Source of the DNA: Rhypophila decipiens
Lineage: Eukaryota; Ascomycota; Sordariomycetes; Sordariales; Naviculisporaceae
Direction: 5' to 3'
DNA: 64,000 bases
NCBI GenBank assembly: GCA_033297075.1
Contig: MU858096.1
Coordinates: 62,001 to 126,000 of the forward strand
Below are positions 32,880 to 44,262 of this stretch, piece after piece (the stretch's first letter is position 1; the number at the start of each line of letters is the position of its first letter). Below the pieces are notes generated by a model, which did not search any database, was not told the origin of the DNA, and saw only the letters and a program-made list of their open reading frames with translations. Made by a program: the position numbers and the translations under genes.

Positions 32880-35277
32880 ATGACGGTCTGCCAGTCTTTT
32901 GTCACTTCTTCACTTCGTAAATCCTCTTTGAAGCCAGCTCTTTTAATACGGTCTCCAACTGCCTCGAGCTGGACCAGACCTTGCACAGCACGCGCTCCAC
33001 CCCACTTTTTCAGTTGCAGGCAAACCCACAGCCAAAAACACTACCCCTCCATTTCCACCATCCCACTGTCACCTTCGAGGGGCTGTCTCGACTCCGATCA
33101 CAAACTTGACAAGCAACTTTCTCGACAGATCTGTCGTCCATTTTCAGTCATGACTTCTCATTTCAGCATCGACAACCTCGTCAAGCAGGTTGAGGGTCTG
33201 ACACTCGAGGCCATCACTGACAAGTACCCCGGTTGCCATCCCGAGCTCAACCCTTTCGATCTCTACCGAGCCCATCTCACCAATGTCCTCGCCGACATCA
33301 CTGGCGTCGAGCCCAAGATCATCTACCCGATTCTGTCATGGACCTTGAGCTTGGATAAGGGCGACTTGACCTTGGCCGCCCCCGCACTTAGGATCAAGGG
33401 CAAGAAGCCCGACGAGTTGGCAAAGGAATGGGCCGAGAAGGTACTGTTCACATCATGCCCGATGCCCTCGGATCAAAAAATAAAATAAAACATGTTTCTT
33501 CTAACCACAGCCCGCCACCAGTTCCCGGAAAACGATCCTCTCTTTCAAAAACCTACTGTTGTCAACTACTTTCTGAGCTTTTTTGTCCGCGGCGCCCCCA
33601 TCATCGAGTCGGTTATTCCCATGATCCGACAGAGTGGCAGCGAGTATGGTCACAACAAGTTCCTCGGTCTCAAAGACCCCAAAGATGCCAGCCAGGGCAA
33701 GAAGCGCATCATCGTCGAGTTCTCGTCGCCGAATATCGCGAAACCGTTCCACGCCGGACATCTGCGAAGTACCATCATCGGAGGTTTTATCGCGAATCTG
33801 TACGAAGGCGCAGGCTGGGATGTCATCCGTATGAACTATCTTGGTGACTGGGGAAAACAATACGGTCTTTTGGCATTGGCGTTTGAGAAATACGGTGATG
33901 ACGAGCTTCTTCAGAAGGACCCCATAAACCACTTGTTCACACTCTATGTTCGCATCAACCAAGAAATGACGCTCGAAAAGGAGAAAATCGAGGAGCGCAA
34001 AAAGGCTGGAGAGGATGTCACCGAGCTGGAGGCGCAGAGCCTGGACGAGGAAGCTCGTCGCTACTTCAAAAAGATGACCGACAGAGACGAGGCTGCCCTG
34101 GCTCAGTGGAAGCGATTCCGTGACCTGAGCATTGTCCGGTACAAGGACACATATGCCCGCCTAAATATCCACTTTGACGAGTACAGTGGTGAGAGCAGGG
34201 TGAGTGAGACGGAAATGGACCGTGTTGGCAAGGAGATGGAGGAGAAGGGCATTTGCCAGGAGGACAAGGGCGCCATGCTGGTCGACTTCCAGAAGCTTAT
34301 CCCCGGAAAAGAGGGCAAGCGTCTCGAGAAGCCGCTCGTCCGAAAGCGGGATGGTACCGCCTTGTATCTGACGCGAGATATCAGCGAGCTTTTGGGCCGC
34401 CATGAGAAGTACAAGTTTGACAAGATGATCTACGTCGTAGCCTCTGCCCAGGATCTCCATCTCAAGCAGCTTTTCAAGATCATCGAGCTTCTCGGCCACA
34501 AGGACATTGCCGACAAATGCCAGCACATCAATTTTGGCTTGGTATTGGGAATGAGCACACGCAAGGGAACGGTCAAGTTCCTCGACGATATCTTGAGGGA
34601 TGTTGCCGACAAGATGCACGAGACGATGAAAAAGAATGAGGACAAGTACAAGCAAGTCGAAGATCCTGTTGGCACGGCCGACACCCTAGGCATCAGCAGT
34701 GTCATGGTCCAGGACATGAGCGGCAAGAGGTAAAGACGACGATCCGTTTAAAACTTTGCTGGATTCGGACCAAACTAACACGCCGCTGCACGCAGGATCA
34801 ATAACTACACCTTCAACATGGAGGCCATGACCTCGTTTGAGGGTGACACTGGTCCCTACTTGCAGTACGCCCATGCCCGAGTTAGCTCCATCAAGCGCCG
34901 GGCTGGTCTCAGCGACGACGAGATCGCCAGCGCCGACCTCTCCCTGCTCACAGAGCCACACGCCGTTAACATCGTCCGGCTCCTTGCCCAGTGGCCCGAC
35001 ACAGTCAAAAACACGCTCAACTCTCTGGAGCCCACCACGGTGCTGACCTACCTTTTCAAAATGACACATGCTTTGAGCAGCAGCTACGACCATCTTCAGG
35101 TCGTCGGCAGCGAGCGCGAGTTGATGAAGGCCCGTATGGCCCTGTACGATGCGGCGCACATTGTTTTGGGCAACGGCATGCGTCTCCTCGGATTGAGTCC
35201 GGTTAACCGGTAAGTTCTCTATAAACCAATGCTCCATGGAGAACCAAAATAATCCTAACCTTCTGCGTAGGATGTAA
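32880..35277 (+). CDS. Arginyl-tRNA synthetase, probably both mitochondrial and cytosolic
   Basis: Exons 32880-33440, 33522-34729, 34796-35209 and 35271-35277. Class I ArgRS hallmarks: HIGH-type FHAGHLRST, KMSKS-type MSTRKG, and TFNMEAMTSFEGDTGPYLQYAHAR in the C-terminal half. The last exon is 7 nt and adds only the third base of Arg, Met and stop, giving the ...RM C-terminus usual for the enzyme. Two in-frame ATGs explain two forms. The one at 33150 (MTSHFSID) gives a 639-aa cytosolic enzyme. The one at 32880 adds 90 residues rich in Ser/Arg/Lys/Pro and poor in acids, a likely mitochondrial presequence. The enzyme charges tRNA-Arg with arginine using ATP. The acceptor at 33520-33521, not the nearer CAG, keeps the frame (EKFPENDPLFQKP). 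Confidence 0.92.
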
Positions 35278-38009
35278 GCGATACCCGGAGATTTATGGAT
35301 GGGGCAACTCAAATGCCTCTCTCTGGTTGAGCGAATTGCTCTCTCCATGTTTGCATAATACAACAATGAGCAAACCAAATTTACGGCCACCGTGTTGTGG
35401 TCGAAATCGATTTCATATATCCAGTCTGTTGTGGATGCGACAAACCGACAGTCCAGTCGTGTTCCGACCTCAACTCGGCCACCGCTCAAGCCACCCAGTG
35501 TAGCGCGGCCTGGGGCAAGCGTTTTTGGTTCAAACACTATTATGACATGGCCTCGGCACTAGGGCATGGAATGCGGACTGGAGACTTCTCTGGCTGCTTT
35601 GTTAGACTCATATCCCGAAGCTTGCATCAGCTAAGCCGCAAAAGCCGCGTGGTTCGACAAACGGCTTTTGACGGGCTCGTGGCCATGCAACGAGCGTACA
35701 TTTGTCTCAAATGTTTACGTAGTGCCCTCGATTAGATTCGACGCGTGGACTCTGTCAACTGGAGGCTGGACGGTCGTGTTGTAGCTAAGCTCTCTGGGCA
35801 GCCCTCAATCAAAATAAGTAAACAAATTCCAATATATGGAGCTCTCGTCGCGTAGCATTGTCCACCGAGACTGGTCACCATCACCTTGGCTGGGTCTATT
35901 GGTGGTAATACGAAACCCAGCAAAGAGAAAGTGAAGGGCGAGTCTACACCCGAGCTTCATCTGACAGGAGTTATTTCTCGTTTCATATTCCATAGGCTAG
36001 GTCCGTGGGGGTGGAACGAGAACTGTGTGTCTCGGCACTTGGAAGATTTGTAGGCCTCTGGGGTGATACGTAGACAAGACTCCGTTTTCCGAATCCGACG
36101 TCCCGGAGAGTCCTTCAGCTTGGGACAAGAAACTCAGACACACCAGCGGCTCACGCAGCTCGGGATGGGCCCGAGCCCGTATTCTTGGAGCCCGAGTCTC
36201 CTGGGCCGGGTTCTGCCTGCCAGATCCCCCCGTCGAATGCCGCCAGTTCACCGGGCATTGGTAGCATGATCTTGGGCAGCCCAAGGCCAGCCAGCTCAGG
36301 ATGGTTTCATCCCACTCGATACATCTATCCAGTTCTTGGTTCCATGCCGAGCCCGTGTCGGCTGTTCTGCCTGACGGGGACGGGGAGTCGGGGACGGGGA
36401 CGGGAACGGGACGGGGATGAGATCCTAGTTATCTTGGTGCAGCCCAAGCAGACACGTCTGTGGACGTTCGATGTAGCGCGACTCTCCCTATGATTGTTCC
36501 GGCAACTGAGACATGGTTACACCAAGCGGCGGCCTTTTCTGTATTACTTTTCACTTGTCGGATGATAGCAGCAGTGCATCATATCGTGACTCCAATCGTG
36601 CCCTCCACAGGCAGGTGATATCAACATGGGCCTCCTGTGAGCTGGTGGACCTGGAACAGATACAGCGTCTGGCTTACCCTTCATTTTGCAGTCATTGTTT
36701 ACGAAGGCTTGTCTTTACTCGTCCAAGAAGGTCATCTCGTCAGCGTCTCTCATATCTGCACAACCACTTCGGACCCTGCCTTGGTCCCGTAGTCGGCCCA
36801 TCAAGTCAGAGGCTTCCCGTGTTTGCCACCTATCTCGTCTGGTCAAACATGCAAAGGCAAACGTGAGGAGCCGAGGCGGAGAGGTCAGATACGAGCCAAC
36901 AGCCAGATCACTCGTCTGTATTGGTGTGGCCCTCATGTTCCCACCACACCATCCAAGTTAAACTTCCCCCCTTATGCCCGTAGGGTCCGGTCAAGGGAAC
37001 TTTGCCATCATCCTGTCAAGGTTCTGATGGTCAGCGGACGACGGTGTTTGTTGACAAACCCGGGGCCCTGCGTTTTCATCCTTCCCTCAACCCGCACCGT
37101 GACGCTGTCGGCTAGTTCCAGAACGAGGTCGCCAGTGCGCTGGGCTTCCTTCTCGGGCTTGTTTAATGTCCTTTCACACCACTGGCATGGCAGTAGAAGC
37201 ATACGTAGCGCATGCAAGGTGCATGGAAGCATACACATTTGTTGGTTGGTGCATTGGGATGACCAACTCAAGGAAGTTGGTCCTCCTCTGCACTAGTGTC
37301 AGATGGCCCAGCTTGGCTGTTCAACTTGCCTTTGCTGTACCGGCACAATGATCTCACTACCTGCCAAGGCAGCCAGCGGGTTGCATACGGTAATCGTAAG
37401 CCAGATCTGGAGGTGAGATGGAGAAGACGAAGTCAAACTGGCACTGGTGACTGCAGGCACAACAGAACTGCATGAGCTTGGTGTCGTTCTTCCAGTACGG
37501 GGCGAAGGCGAAATCGGAAAGCCTTCACACACCTACATGGAGTCGTCGGAGTTGGCCAATGTCCAGATCCGTGTATGTATGTGTATTAGTAGACCATCAT
37601 CCACAGCGTCGAACAGACTTTTTCTTTTTTCCTTCACTCCCATCATTCTATCTACATCATCAACATCCTTCCTTCTTTTCATCCTCCTTGGCTGTCAGAG
37701 TCTGCGAGCACAGACCCGCCGTTTACAGACATTGCTGCTTTGTTGCAAGTCAACACTTACACGCTCCGATTTCAGTCTTGTTCTGGTTGACCGAAAACGG
37801 CAGTCTCTTTTCATCCGTCAACAGAAGATAACTTATCTTGGACGCCATCTACCAAAGTCGCTTACGCAAAAATCTTTTTTTTTTCATCCCAATCGTCGCC
37901 AAGGAACCAAAGCTGGTCTTTGCCGTCCTTTTTTCAACTGGACTTGGACTCTCGACCTCAGCAACACCTTCACAGCTCATTTGAATTTACCTCTCTCTCC
38001 TACAACACA
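35278..38009. other. Long intergenic region before the P450
   Basis: 2.7 kb with no supported gene. ORFs such as 36513-36866 and 37447-38070 have no known domain. A G-run cluster lies at 36375-36416. The last ~400 bases are pyrimidine-rich and likely leader. Confidence 0.55.
36375..36416 (+). repeat. G-run cluster, potential G-quadruplex
   Basis: Seven runs of three or four G with 2-4-base spacers (GGGGACGGGGAGTCGGGGAC and onward), based on a GGGGAC hexamer. This far exceeds the four runs needed for a quadruplex on the plus strand. Confidence 0.8.
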
Positions 38010-40161
38010 ATGGGTCGTCCAGCTCTCCCTCCAGCAATCACCGAGATGGATTTCCCCGTCGTCCTACTGATGACCTTGGGGCTGGTCCTCCTGGCAATCA
38101 ACAGATTTGTCACCCGCAAGAGGCTTCCGCCTGGAGCCCGTGAACTTCCCGGCCCGATGAGTAAGCGCCGACCACTCCCCTTCTCTGTCTCGTTTTCCTG
38201 CAGAGGTTAGAACTGACACTGGGTTTGTTCGAACCAGACCTTCCCCTGATAGGCCGCGTCCACGATATACCCACCTCGGGCGCCTGGCTCAAATTCCACG
38301 AATGGTCTCACCAATACGGCCCCATCTACCAGACCAAGATGTTCGGCACCGTGCACGTATGGATCTCGTCTGAACAAGTGGCCCACGACCTGCTGTCCAA
38401 GCGAGCCACCATCTACTCTGACCGTCCCATGATTCCCAACCTGCCTGACAACCGCACCAGCGGGGACTACCTCGCCCTCCTGGGACGCACCGAGACGTGG
38501 AAGCGTCAGCGCAAGATCTGCAACAACCTGATGCACACCTCTGCGCTGGCCCAGTTGCACGGCTACCCCACGATTGAGAGAGATCGGATGCTCTATCTCA
38601 TGCTGAACGACCCCTCCAACTACAGAGAGTGGATCGAGCAGTTTACCGCGCGCACTGTTTCGAGATTGTCCTGGGGCAGTGCTCATCCCGCCAGAGTGCT
38701 CCGCCATACCACCTTTGGACTGCTCGAGACCATCTCACCGTCGGGCGCTCTGCCGAATGTGATTTCATTCCTGAGACACGTCCCTGCCGCCATCAGCCCG
38801 TGGAAGCAAAAGGAGCATACGCGACATGCGCTCGAGACCAACATGTTCAGGAGCAACGTCGGGTTTGTGAAGAAGATGATGGGCACCGATGTCGGTGCCG
38901 AGCCGAGTTTTATTCGCACCTTCATGGAAGGCAACAAGACCCAGGAAGAGACCGACGAGGCTATGAACGTTGTCGGTCTGATGGCTATTGCTGGCGCCTT
39001 GACGATTGGCAGTCCGATCCAGAGCTTCCTGTTGGCCATGTGCCATTACCCCGAGTGGCAGGCCAAGCTGCAGGACGAGATCGATACCGCGCTCGGCGGA
39101 AGATGTCCCCAGTGGGAGGACCGCGAGAAGCTGCCTATGCTGAGGGCCGTGGTCAAGGAGGTCATCCGCTGGAGACCCCCTGTCCCTACTGGCATTCCTC
39201 ACGCTATTGAGAAGGACGATGTCTATCAGGGCTACTTTATTCCCGCTGGCGCCACCATTCATGCTCTGGAGTGGTAAGTACATGTCCCGCCTTCCGACAT
39301 CAATGGCGCCAAATGCTAACAATTTAAAACTGAAGGGCCATCACCCGCGACGAAAATACCTACCCAGATGCAGAGGCCTTCAACCCACTCCGCTGGCTCG
39401 ACCCCTCTTTCCCAACCTACCGCGAGCCATTGACTCAGTACCCCAACCTCAGCGGCTTCTCCCAGTTCGGCTTTGGCCGACGGACCTGCCAGGGCGTTCC
39501 AATCGTCGAACAAGACCTCTTCCTCACTATGGGTGGCATGGCATGGGGCTTGAACATTCGAAAGAAGCGCGACCCCGAGACAGGACTGGAGGTGCCCGTC
39601 CACTGGAATGATTATACCCCGCTGCTGATCGCCAAGCCCATGCCCTTCCCCTTCGACGCATTTGCCCGCTCCGATGAGAAGAGGAGGATGATGAAGGACA
39701 TGTACGAGGATGCCAATTCTCGCATGCAAGATCAGGACATGAAGGGGGACGACGAGGTCAGAGCTGCACTGGGCGAGTACAAGAAGGATGTTGTGAAATT
39801 TGCCGCCGAGGCCGGTGTTGCGCCAGTCGACCAGGAAATCGACGACATTGAGAAGGAGAGGGAACAAAAACGCAAGATTGCTGCCAGCGAAGCGGCCGGG
39901 AGCAGCAGGTCTGATTCAAGTCCCGAGCCATCGCTGTCGTCGGGCGTTTCGAGTCGGGATTCCGAGACGGATCTGGATGAATCTGCATGTGAGACACCCA
40001 TGGAGAGGGAGCTCGACGAGTTAAATTTCAACGGCCATGCAAAAGAGGGACAACGGCAAGAAGATGACGAGGGTGTTCTGGTTGCAGAAGATAAATATTT
40101 CTGCAAGATGCAGCCGGCAGTGACAGGGTCGGGTGTCCCTGGCGCTTGGAGGTGGTCCTGA
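38010..40161 (+). CDS. Cytochrome P450 with acidic C-terminal extension, 670 aa
   Basis: Exons 38010-38160, 38238-39273 and 39336-40161. One N-terminal membrane anchor (FPVVLLMTLGLVLLAINRF) is followed by a Pro-rich hinge (LPPGARELPGPMNLPLIG). Landmarks: C-helix WKRQRK, K-helix EVIR in VVKEVIRWRPP, PERF-like FNPLRWLDP, and haem motif FGFGRRTCQG with Cys447. The I-helix reads VGLMAIAGALTIGSP (about 295-310), so the usual Asp/Glu-Thr pair of AGxDT is Leu-Thr. The P450 fold ends near residue 515; ~150 further residues are acidic and Ser-rich with a likely coiled coil (DDIEKEREQKRKIAA). ER-anchored mono-oxygenase; substrate unknown. There is no adjacent P450 reductase or biosynthetic core enzyme. 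Confidence 0.9.
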
Positions 40162-41290
40162 TGAGAGTAATTCTTCTCCTTTTTCTCGGGTGGAATCTTG
40201 GCGTTCACGCTCCAACTCAACCTCATATTTCCTTTGTCAAGCTTTTTGCAGCACTGCGCAGTCCGGGGATCTGGTTTTGGCGCTCTTCATTAGGCACTTG
40301 GGGATTTGACTGCATTCGTTCATTAATTCGGCGTTGGCCCGGAGGCCGGAATTGGGATATTATGGTCAAAGGAAAATGTTTTGTTTTTGACTCAGCTGCA
40401 ATCTCAGCCAGTCTTGGCTTATTAATACCATAGCCTCAATTTTAATTCCTTCATCTGCTCTCCAACTGTTGACACGACATTAAAACCACCGTCTTGGCCT
40501 TTAAATCTAGGCAATCATTCGAGTCAGCTAAGACATTTATTCAAGCTAGTCAAGGCATTTATTCGAGCCGGTCAAGGCATTTATTCCAGGTAGTCGAAGC
40601 ATCTATTTCAAAATAGGTATTATATTGACCTTGGGATACCAGACTGCAAGACAGTGGTTTTAGCTACAGTAGCGAGATGGCGGTTCTAGTGGTCAAGATA
40701 TTCAAGCGTGTTCTCCACTTGACATTTCTAACATGCTGATTGGTCGACGGCCCCTATTCGTTGCAGAAGTAAACAAACATCATTGTTCCCAAAGCAATGC
40801 AATCCCGTCAGGACTGGTACCTCTCTTGGAGATACTCACAACCATGGGAGGAATGAAGCGTTGAAGCTTGATACATATTTCGCTAGATCATACGCCCCTT
40901 CCCGTTTCGATAAGACCACGCGCGGAAACTATTGAATCGGACAATAGTTCACGTGGGATGGTCCAATAAGAGGACTGTATTGTAAGCCCAACTGTGCTTT
41001 CAGCTCTGATTCAGCTTGCCCCTTCTGACGGGCATCGGTTGCGCTTGGCTGCTTTGGGTCGGCCTCATCATGCAGCGCCCAAGGGGTCAAGCCTTGGCAT
41101 AGCCGGGCAAGGTTCTAGACCTCTGCACAATCTTTTGTCCGGGAGATGATAGTAAATACAAAGTTTGCCCCCGAGCACGCTCGCTGCTCTGGGACGTTTC
41201 CAACTTCACATCTTGATCTGTTTGAGTAGAGCTGGTTTGGGGAGAAAAGTCCAACTTCAGTCATTCATTTATCCTACAGTGCTTCTCGAA
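40162..41290. other. Intergenic region with degenerate repeat copy C
   Basis: No gene supported. It contains tandem units at 40508-40620. TATA-like and A/T-rich blocks occur, with nothing else recognised. Confidence 0.55.
40508..40620 (+). repeat. ~22-bp tandem repeats (copy C, no clear ends)
   Basis: Four to five units of TCAAGGCATTTATTCGAGCC type in the same phase as copies A and D. The inverted ends seen in copies A and B could not be found, so this is a worn or partial copy. Confidence 0.7.
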
Positions 41291-42824
41291 ATGGGTCTCC
41301 TTAAGGAAACCAGCACTTTGCTCCTTATTACCGCCGCGTTCTTTTCTGCCGCCACGGCCCGCAGCTGCAAGTCATGCGGAGCAAAAGATTCCCTCCTCGT
41401 CCTCTTCCGGTCCGACGACTTCAGCGCCGAAGCCCTTCCGTTCTGTAGCAGCTTCCTCGACCTCCCGGCATCGACTTCGGACCTTACTGTTACCCCGACT
41501 GTGTCAGTTGAGGTGCTCGATTGAAAGACCACCTGAACATGGAGACTGACTGTTGTGTTGAGCAGCGTGTCCACAGTGACCGAGACAGACCATGTTACCG
41601 AGCTTCTGACCAGCATCGAGACATCCACCGTCACCACGACTGTCACGGCCGTCCCCGCACCGGCTGGAAAGCGTGACGGTTTTGCGAGGCGCGCGGTCGA
41701 CTATCCGTCGTGGCTGGCTACCAAGTATCTCCCGGCGCGTGTGTCCTCGGCTTGTCACTGTCTCGGTGTTCCCCTAGCCGTCACGACCAGAACAGTCTCT
41801 GACCCGGCTGTTACGCTTACCGCCACGGCCATGGTCACTGATACCACGACCAGCACGATCCACTCCACGGCCATTGCGACGACAACGAACCTTGTCCAGC
41901 CGCCAGCTCCGTCTATCGTTGAGCGTCGCGCCCTGCTTCAAGTCCTCAGGAAGTCGACCAACGCCGCTGTGGGATGGATTTATATGAGCAGTGGGCCAGC
42001 CATCACGTCGGATCCGACCCTGGCCGTCCCCGTGCGCTTTAACCTCACGACGGGGGCAACGACGGCATCAACAGTGCGCCTTGTAATTGAGGGTTACAAT
42101 GTTGCCATGTCCTTCACTGTCCCTGCTAGCCAAATGCTAAAGAACTATTAGTACGTCATGCAATTCCCGAAATTCAAATCTTCTTTCTCCATCCCCACCC
42201 TTTGAATCTGAACCGGACCACAGCCTGGCTGACATGAAAAAAAAACCCCCCTCAATAGTGGTAGCGTTACCAGTAATATACCGAGTAAGTCGTCTATATC
42301 CTGTCGGCAATTCTCGTTGGAACATGACACAGGAGTGCTGCTTGAATTCGAGGGCGAGTTTGAGAATGAGCTGACAATGGGTCATGGGACCACAGCATCC
42401 CCGGGATCACCTCCAGTAATTGTTGGGTCCAGTAAATACGCCAGCGACATTGTATGTGTTCTATAAAAACCTGCAGTACATGTTTACATATCATCTACTT
42501 GAGAATTGCTAACAGTTCTTCACCGTCAGTTCACCGTTGATGCGACGACTGGTGCCATTGGTTGCGATTGGATCGAGTTAGATGGTACTCGTAAGTTTTC
42601 TTCCTCAATCCTTCCCCCTTCTTACCTTTGGGAGGCTCCATGACAAAAGCCTAGATATCCATGACCCACTGACACGGGGCATTCTAGATTCGTCGCCGAT
42701 TTACATCTATCGCGTTGGTGGTCGAGCATACCCCGTGGGCAACCTGGCCGCCTTTAATACTGCCTTTGGCTCAGTGAGCGCTACATCCAAATACGATATT
42801 ACCCTCAAGGCTGTTTTTATATAA
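41291..42824 (+). CDS. Secreted Ser/Thr-rich protein with Cys motif, 379 aa, six exons
   Basis: Exons 41291-41502, 41566-42150, 42259-42284, 42333-42451, 42530-42590 and 42688-42824 splice in frame. A signal peptide (to about residue 23, ATAR) precedes CKSCGAKD and ALPFCSSFLDLP. Later YPSWLATKYLPARVSSACHCLGVP matches the paired Cys block common in fungal extracellular proteins with Thr/Val-rich TVTxT repeats. The C-terminal half has beta-rich segments (VPVRFNLTTG, STVRLVIEGYNVAMSFTV) and a final globular part with one Cys (GAIGCDWIEL...SPIYIYRVGG). Several introns are unusual: exon 3 is only 26 nt. The function is unknown; it looks like a wall- or substrate-associated secreted protein. Exon joins after 42150 rest on frame and splice signals alone, so they are less certain. 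Confidence 0.7.
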
Positions 42825-42999
42825 GTAGGTACGCCAAAGGGTAGGAAGATACGTCAATGTAAGTACGACTGGGAAGACTGTCTATAATAATAATTATCTA
42901 AATCTTAATCCATGTCTATAATAAAGGGAGGTCTATCCTGCAGCCTTTTATGTCACCAATGTCAGGAACAGGGCTACCTTGGCGCCGTAGTCTCTCCAT

Positions 43000-44262
43000 C
43001 TAAGCCATGAAACCCTTAGGAACCCCGGTGCTCCTCTTGGCCTCGGCCTCGGGCCAGGTGACAGTGCCGTTCTTGTGAATGACATAGCCGGCGACCTTGG
43101 CGGCCTCGACCTTCTCCTCCTCGGCGATCTTCTGTTCCTCTGGGGCCAGAACGGGAGGCACTTCGACCATGATACCAGCGGCCGAGGCAGAGGTAGCAGC
43201 GACGGCTCTACGGAGGCCAGGGCAGTTACCTGCGTCGCGGGCGGCCGGTCCCATGCACACGGCAGGGCTGAGGATCTTGTTGTTAGCCAGGTGACTTTTG
43301 AGTCTCTGGGTTTGGGAAGAAGATGGTGTACGTACTCTTTCGCCCACAGGCGGTTGCAGGTAGCGCCGGACTGGCGCTTGAGGATTCCTCCGAGCTGCTC
43401 AATGTTCTTGCCCATCTGGTCGGCCATGCAGCCGACGTCGAGATCCCAGATAGACCGAACATTGACGTGGTAGGCGGTCATGACACCGGCCTCGGCATAT
43501 GACTCTGGCCAACCACTGCCCCTGGCATAATATGTGGCCACGCAGGACCCCTTGAGCACGATCTGAGCCCACTCGCCCTGTCGTGAGTAGGCTCCGCCCT
43601 TGGTGTTAACCGCATAACTGTCGAGGACGTGGGTAAGCTCGTGGAACACTGCGGACTGCCCGCAGTTGCCGAGGATGGCAATGTTAACGCCCGCAGCCCA
43701 GGCGCTGCACGAGTTGCCGGTGAAGTGGCTGAAGTAGAGGGCCCATTGGCGTCCCTTTACCGGAAGTTTTCTGTGCGGGCTGGTTAGTTTGCTGTTTACT
43801 GGGAGGACCATGATATGGGACACATGAGGATATCAATACTACTCACCCGATTGCGTCTGAAAGCTGGTTGATGGACATGGGCGCATTGTTGCATCTGCAA
43901 ATGGTGACAGGAGTGCCGCACTGAGGAGAAGAGAGAAAATGGTGAGCTGGTGCAATGGTCATTAAGAGGGGACAATAACTCACATCACTATACTTGACCT
44001 CGTAGATCTCCATATCATAGGGGTTGCAGTAGCCCTCCATGGCCTGGTCGTAACAGGTCTTGGGAATAGTGCCCCATGACCATCTGGTCCGTGTATATGA
44101 CGATCCAGGGATGGCGCTGAGGCCACCGTTGACGCCTGTATTCAGGACCTCGATGCCATTGGTGAACTTGACTCCAAAGTTGGCTGGAGGCTTGTCCTGG
44201 CCCATGACGCCAGAGGCGAGGGAGATGGCTCCGAAAAGCAGGGCAGTGGCAGAGAGCTGCAT
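43000..44262 (-). CDS. Secreted HExxH protein, putative zinc metallopeptidase, 351 aa
   Basis: Exons 43984-44262, 43847-43920, 43336-43770 and 43000-43267. The ATG at 44262 (MQLSATALLFGAISLASGVMG) gives a signal peptide; the longer frame begins at a non-ATG codon. The ectodomain holds an HExxH zinc motif, HELTH at 161-165 (QSAVFHELTHVLDSYAV), with WPESYAEAGVMTAYH downstream as a possible third-ligand region, and many Cys (TCYDQ, GYCNPY, TPVTICRCNN, NSCSAW, GNCGQS, GSCVAT, VGCMAD, ATCNRLW, AVCMGP, GNCPGL). The C-terminus is Ala/Glu-rich. It resembles the fungal proteins annotated as conidiation-specific protein 13, a link I make from memory of the HELTH pattern. Secreted protease or wall-remodelling role inferred. 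Confidence 0.78.

Noticed and set aside
37447..38070. 207-aa plus ORF before the P450
   Set aside because: Pyrimidine-rich leader; overlaps the P450 start in another frame.
17028..42824. Secondary-metabolite cluster from the P450, Zn(II)2Cys6 and secreted genes
   Set aside because: No core synthase (PKS, NRPS, terpene) in the window, and the genes are spread over ~20 kb with unrelated genes between.
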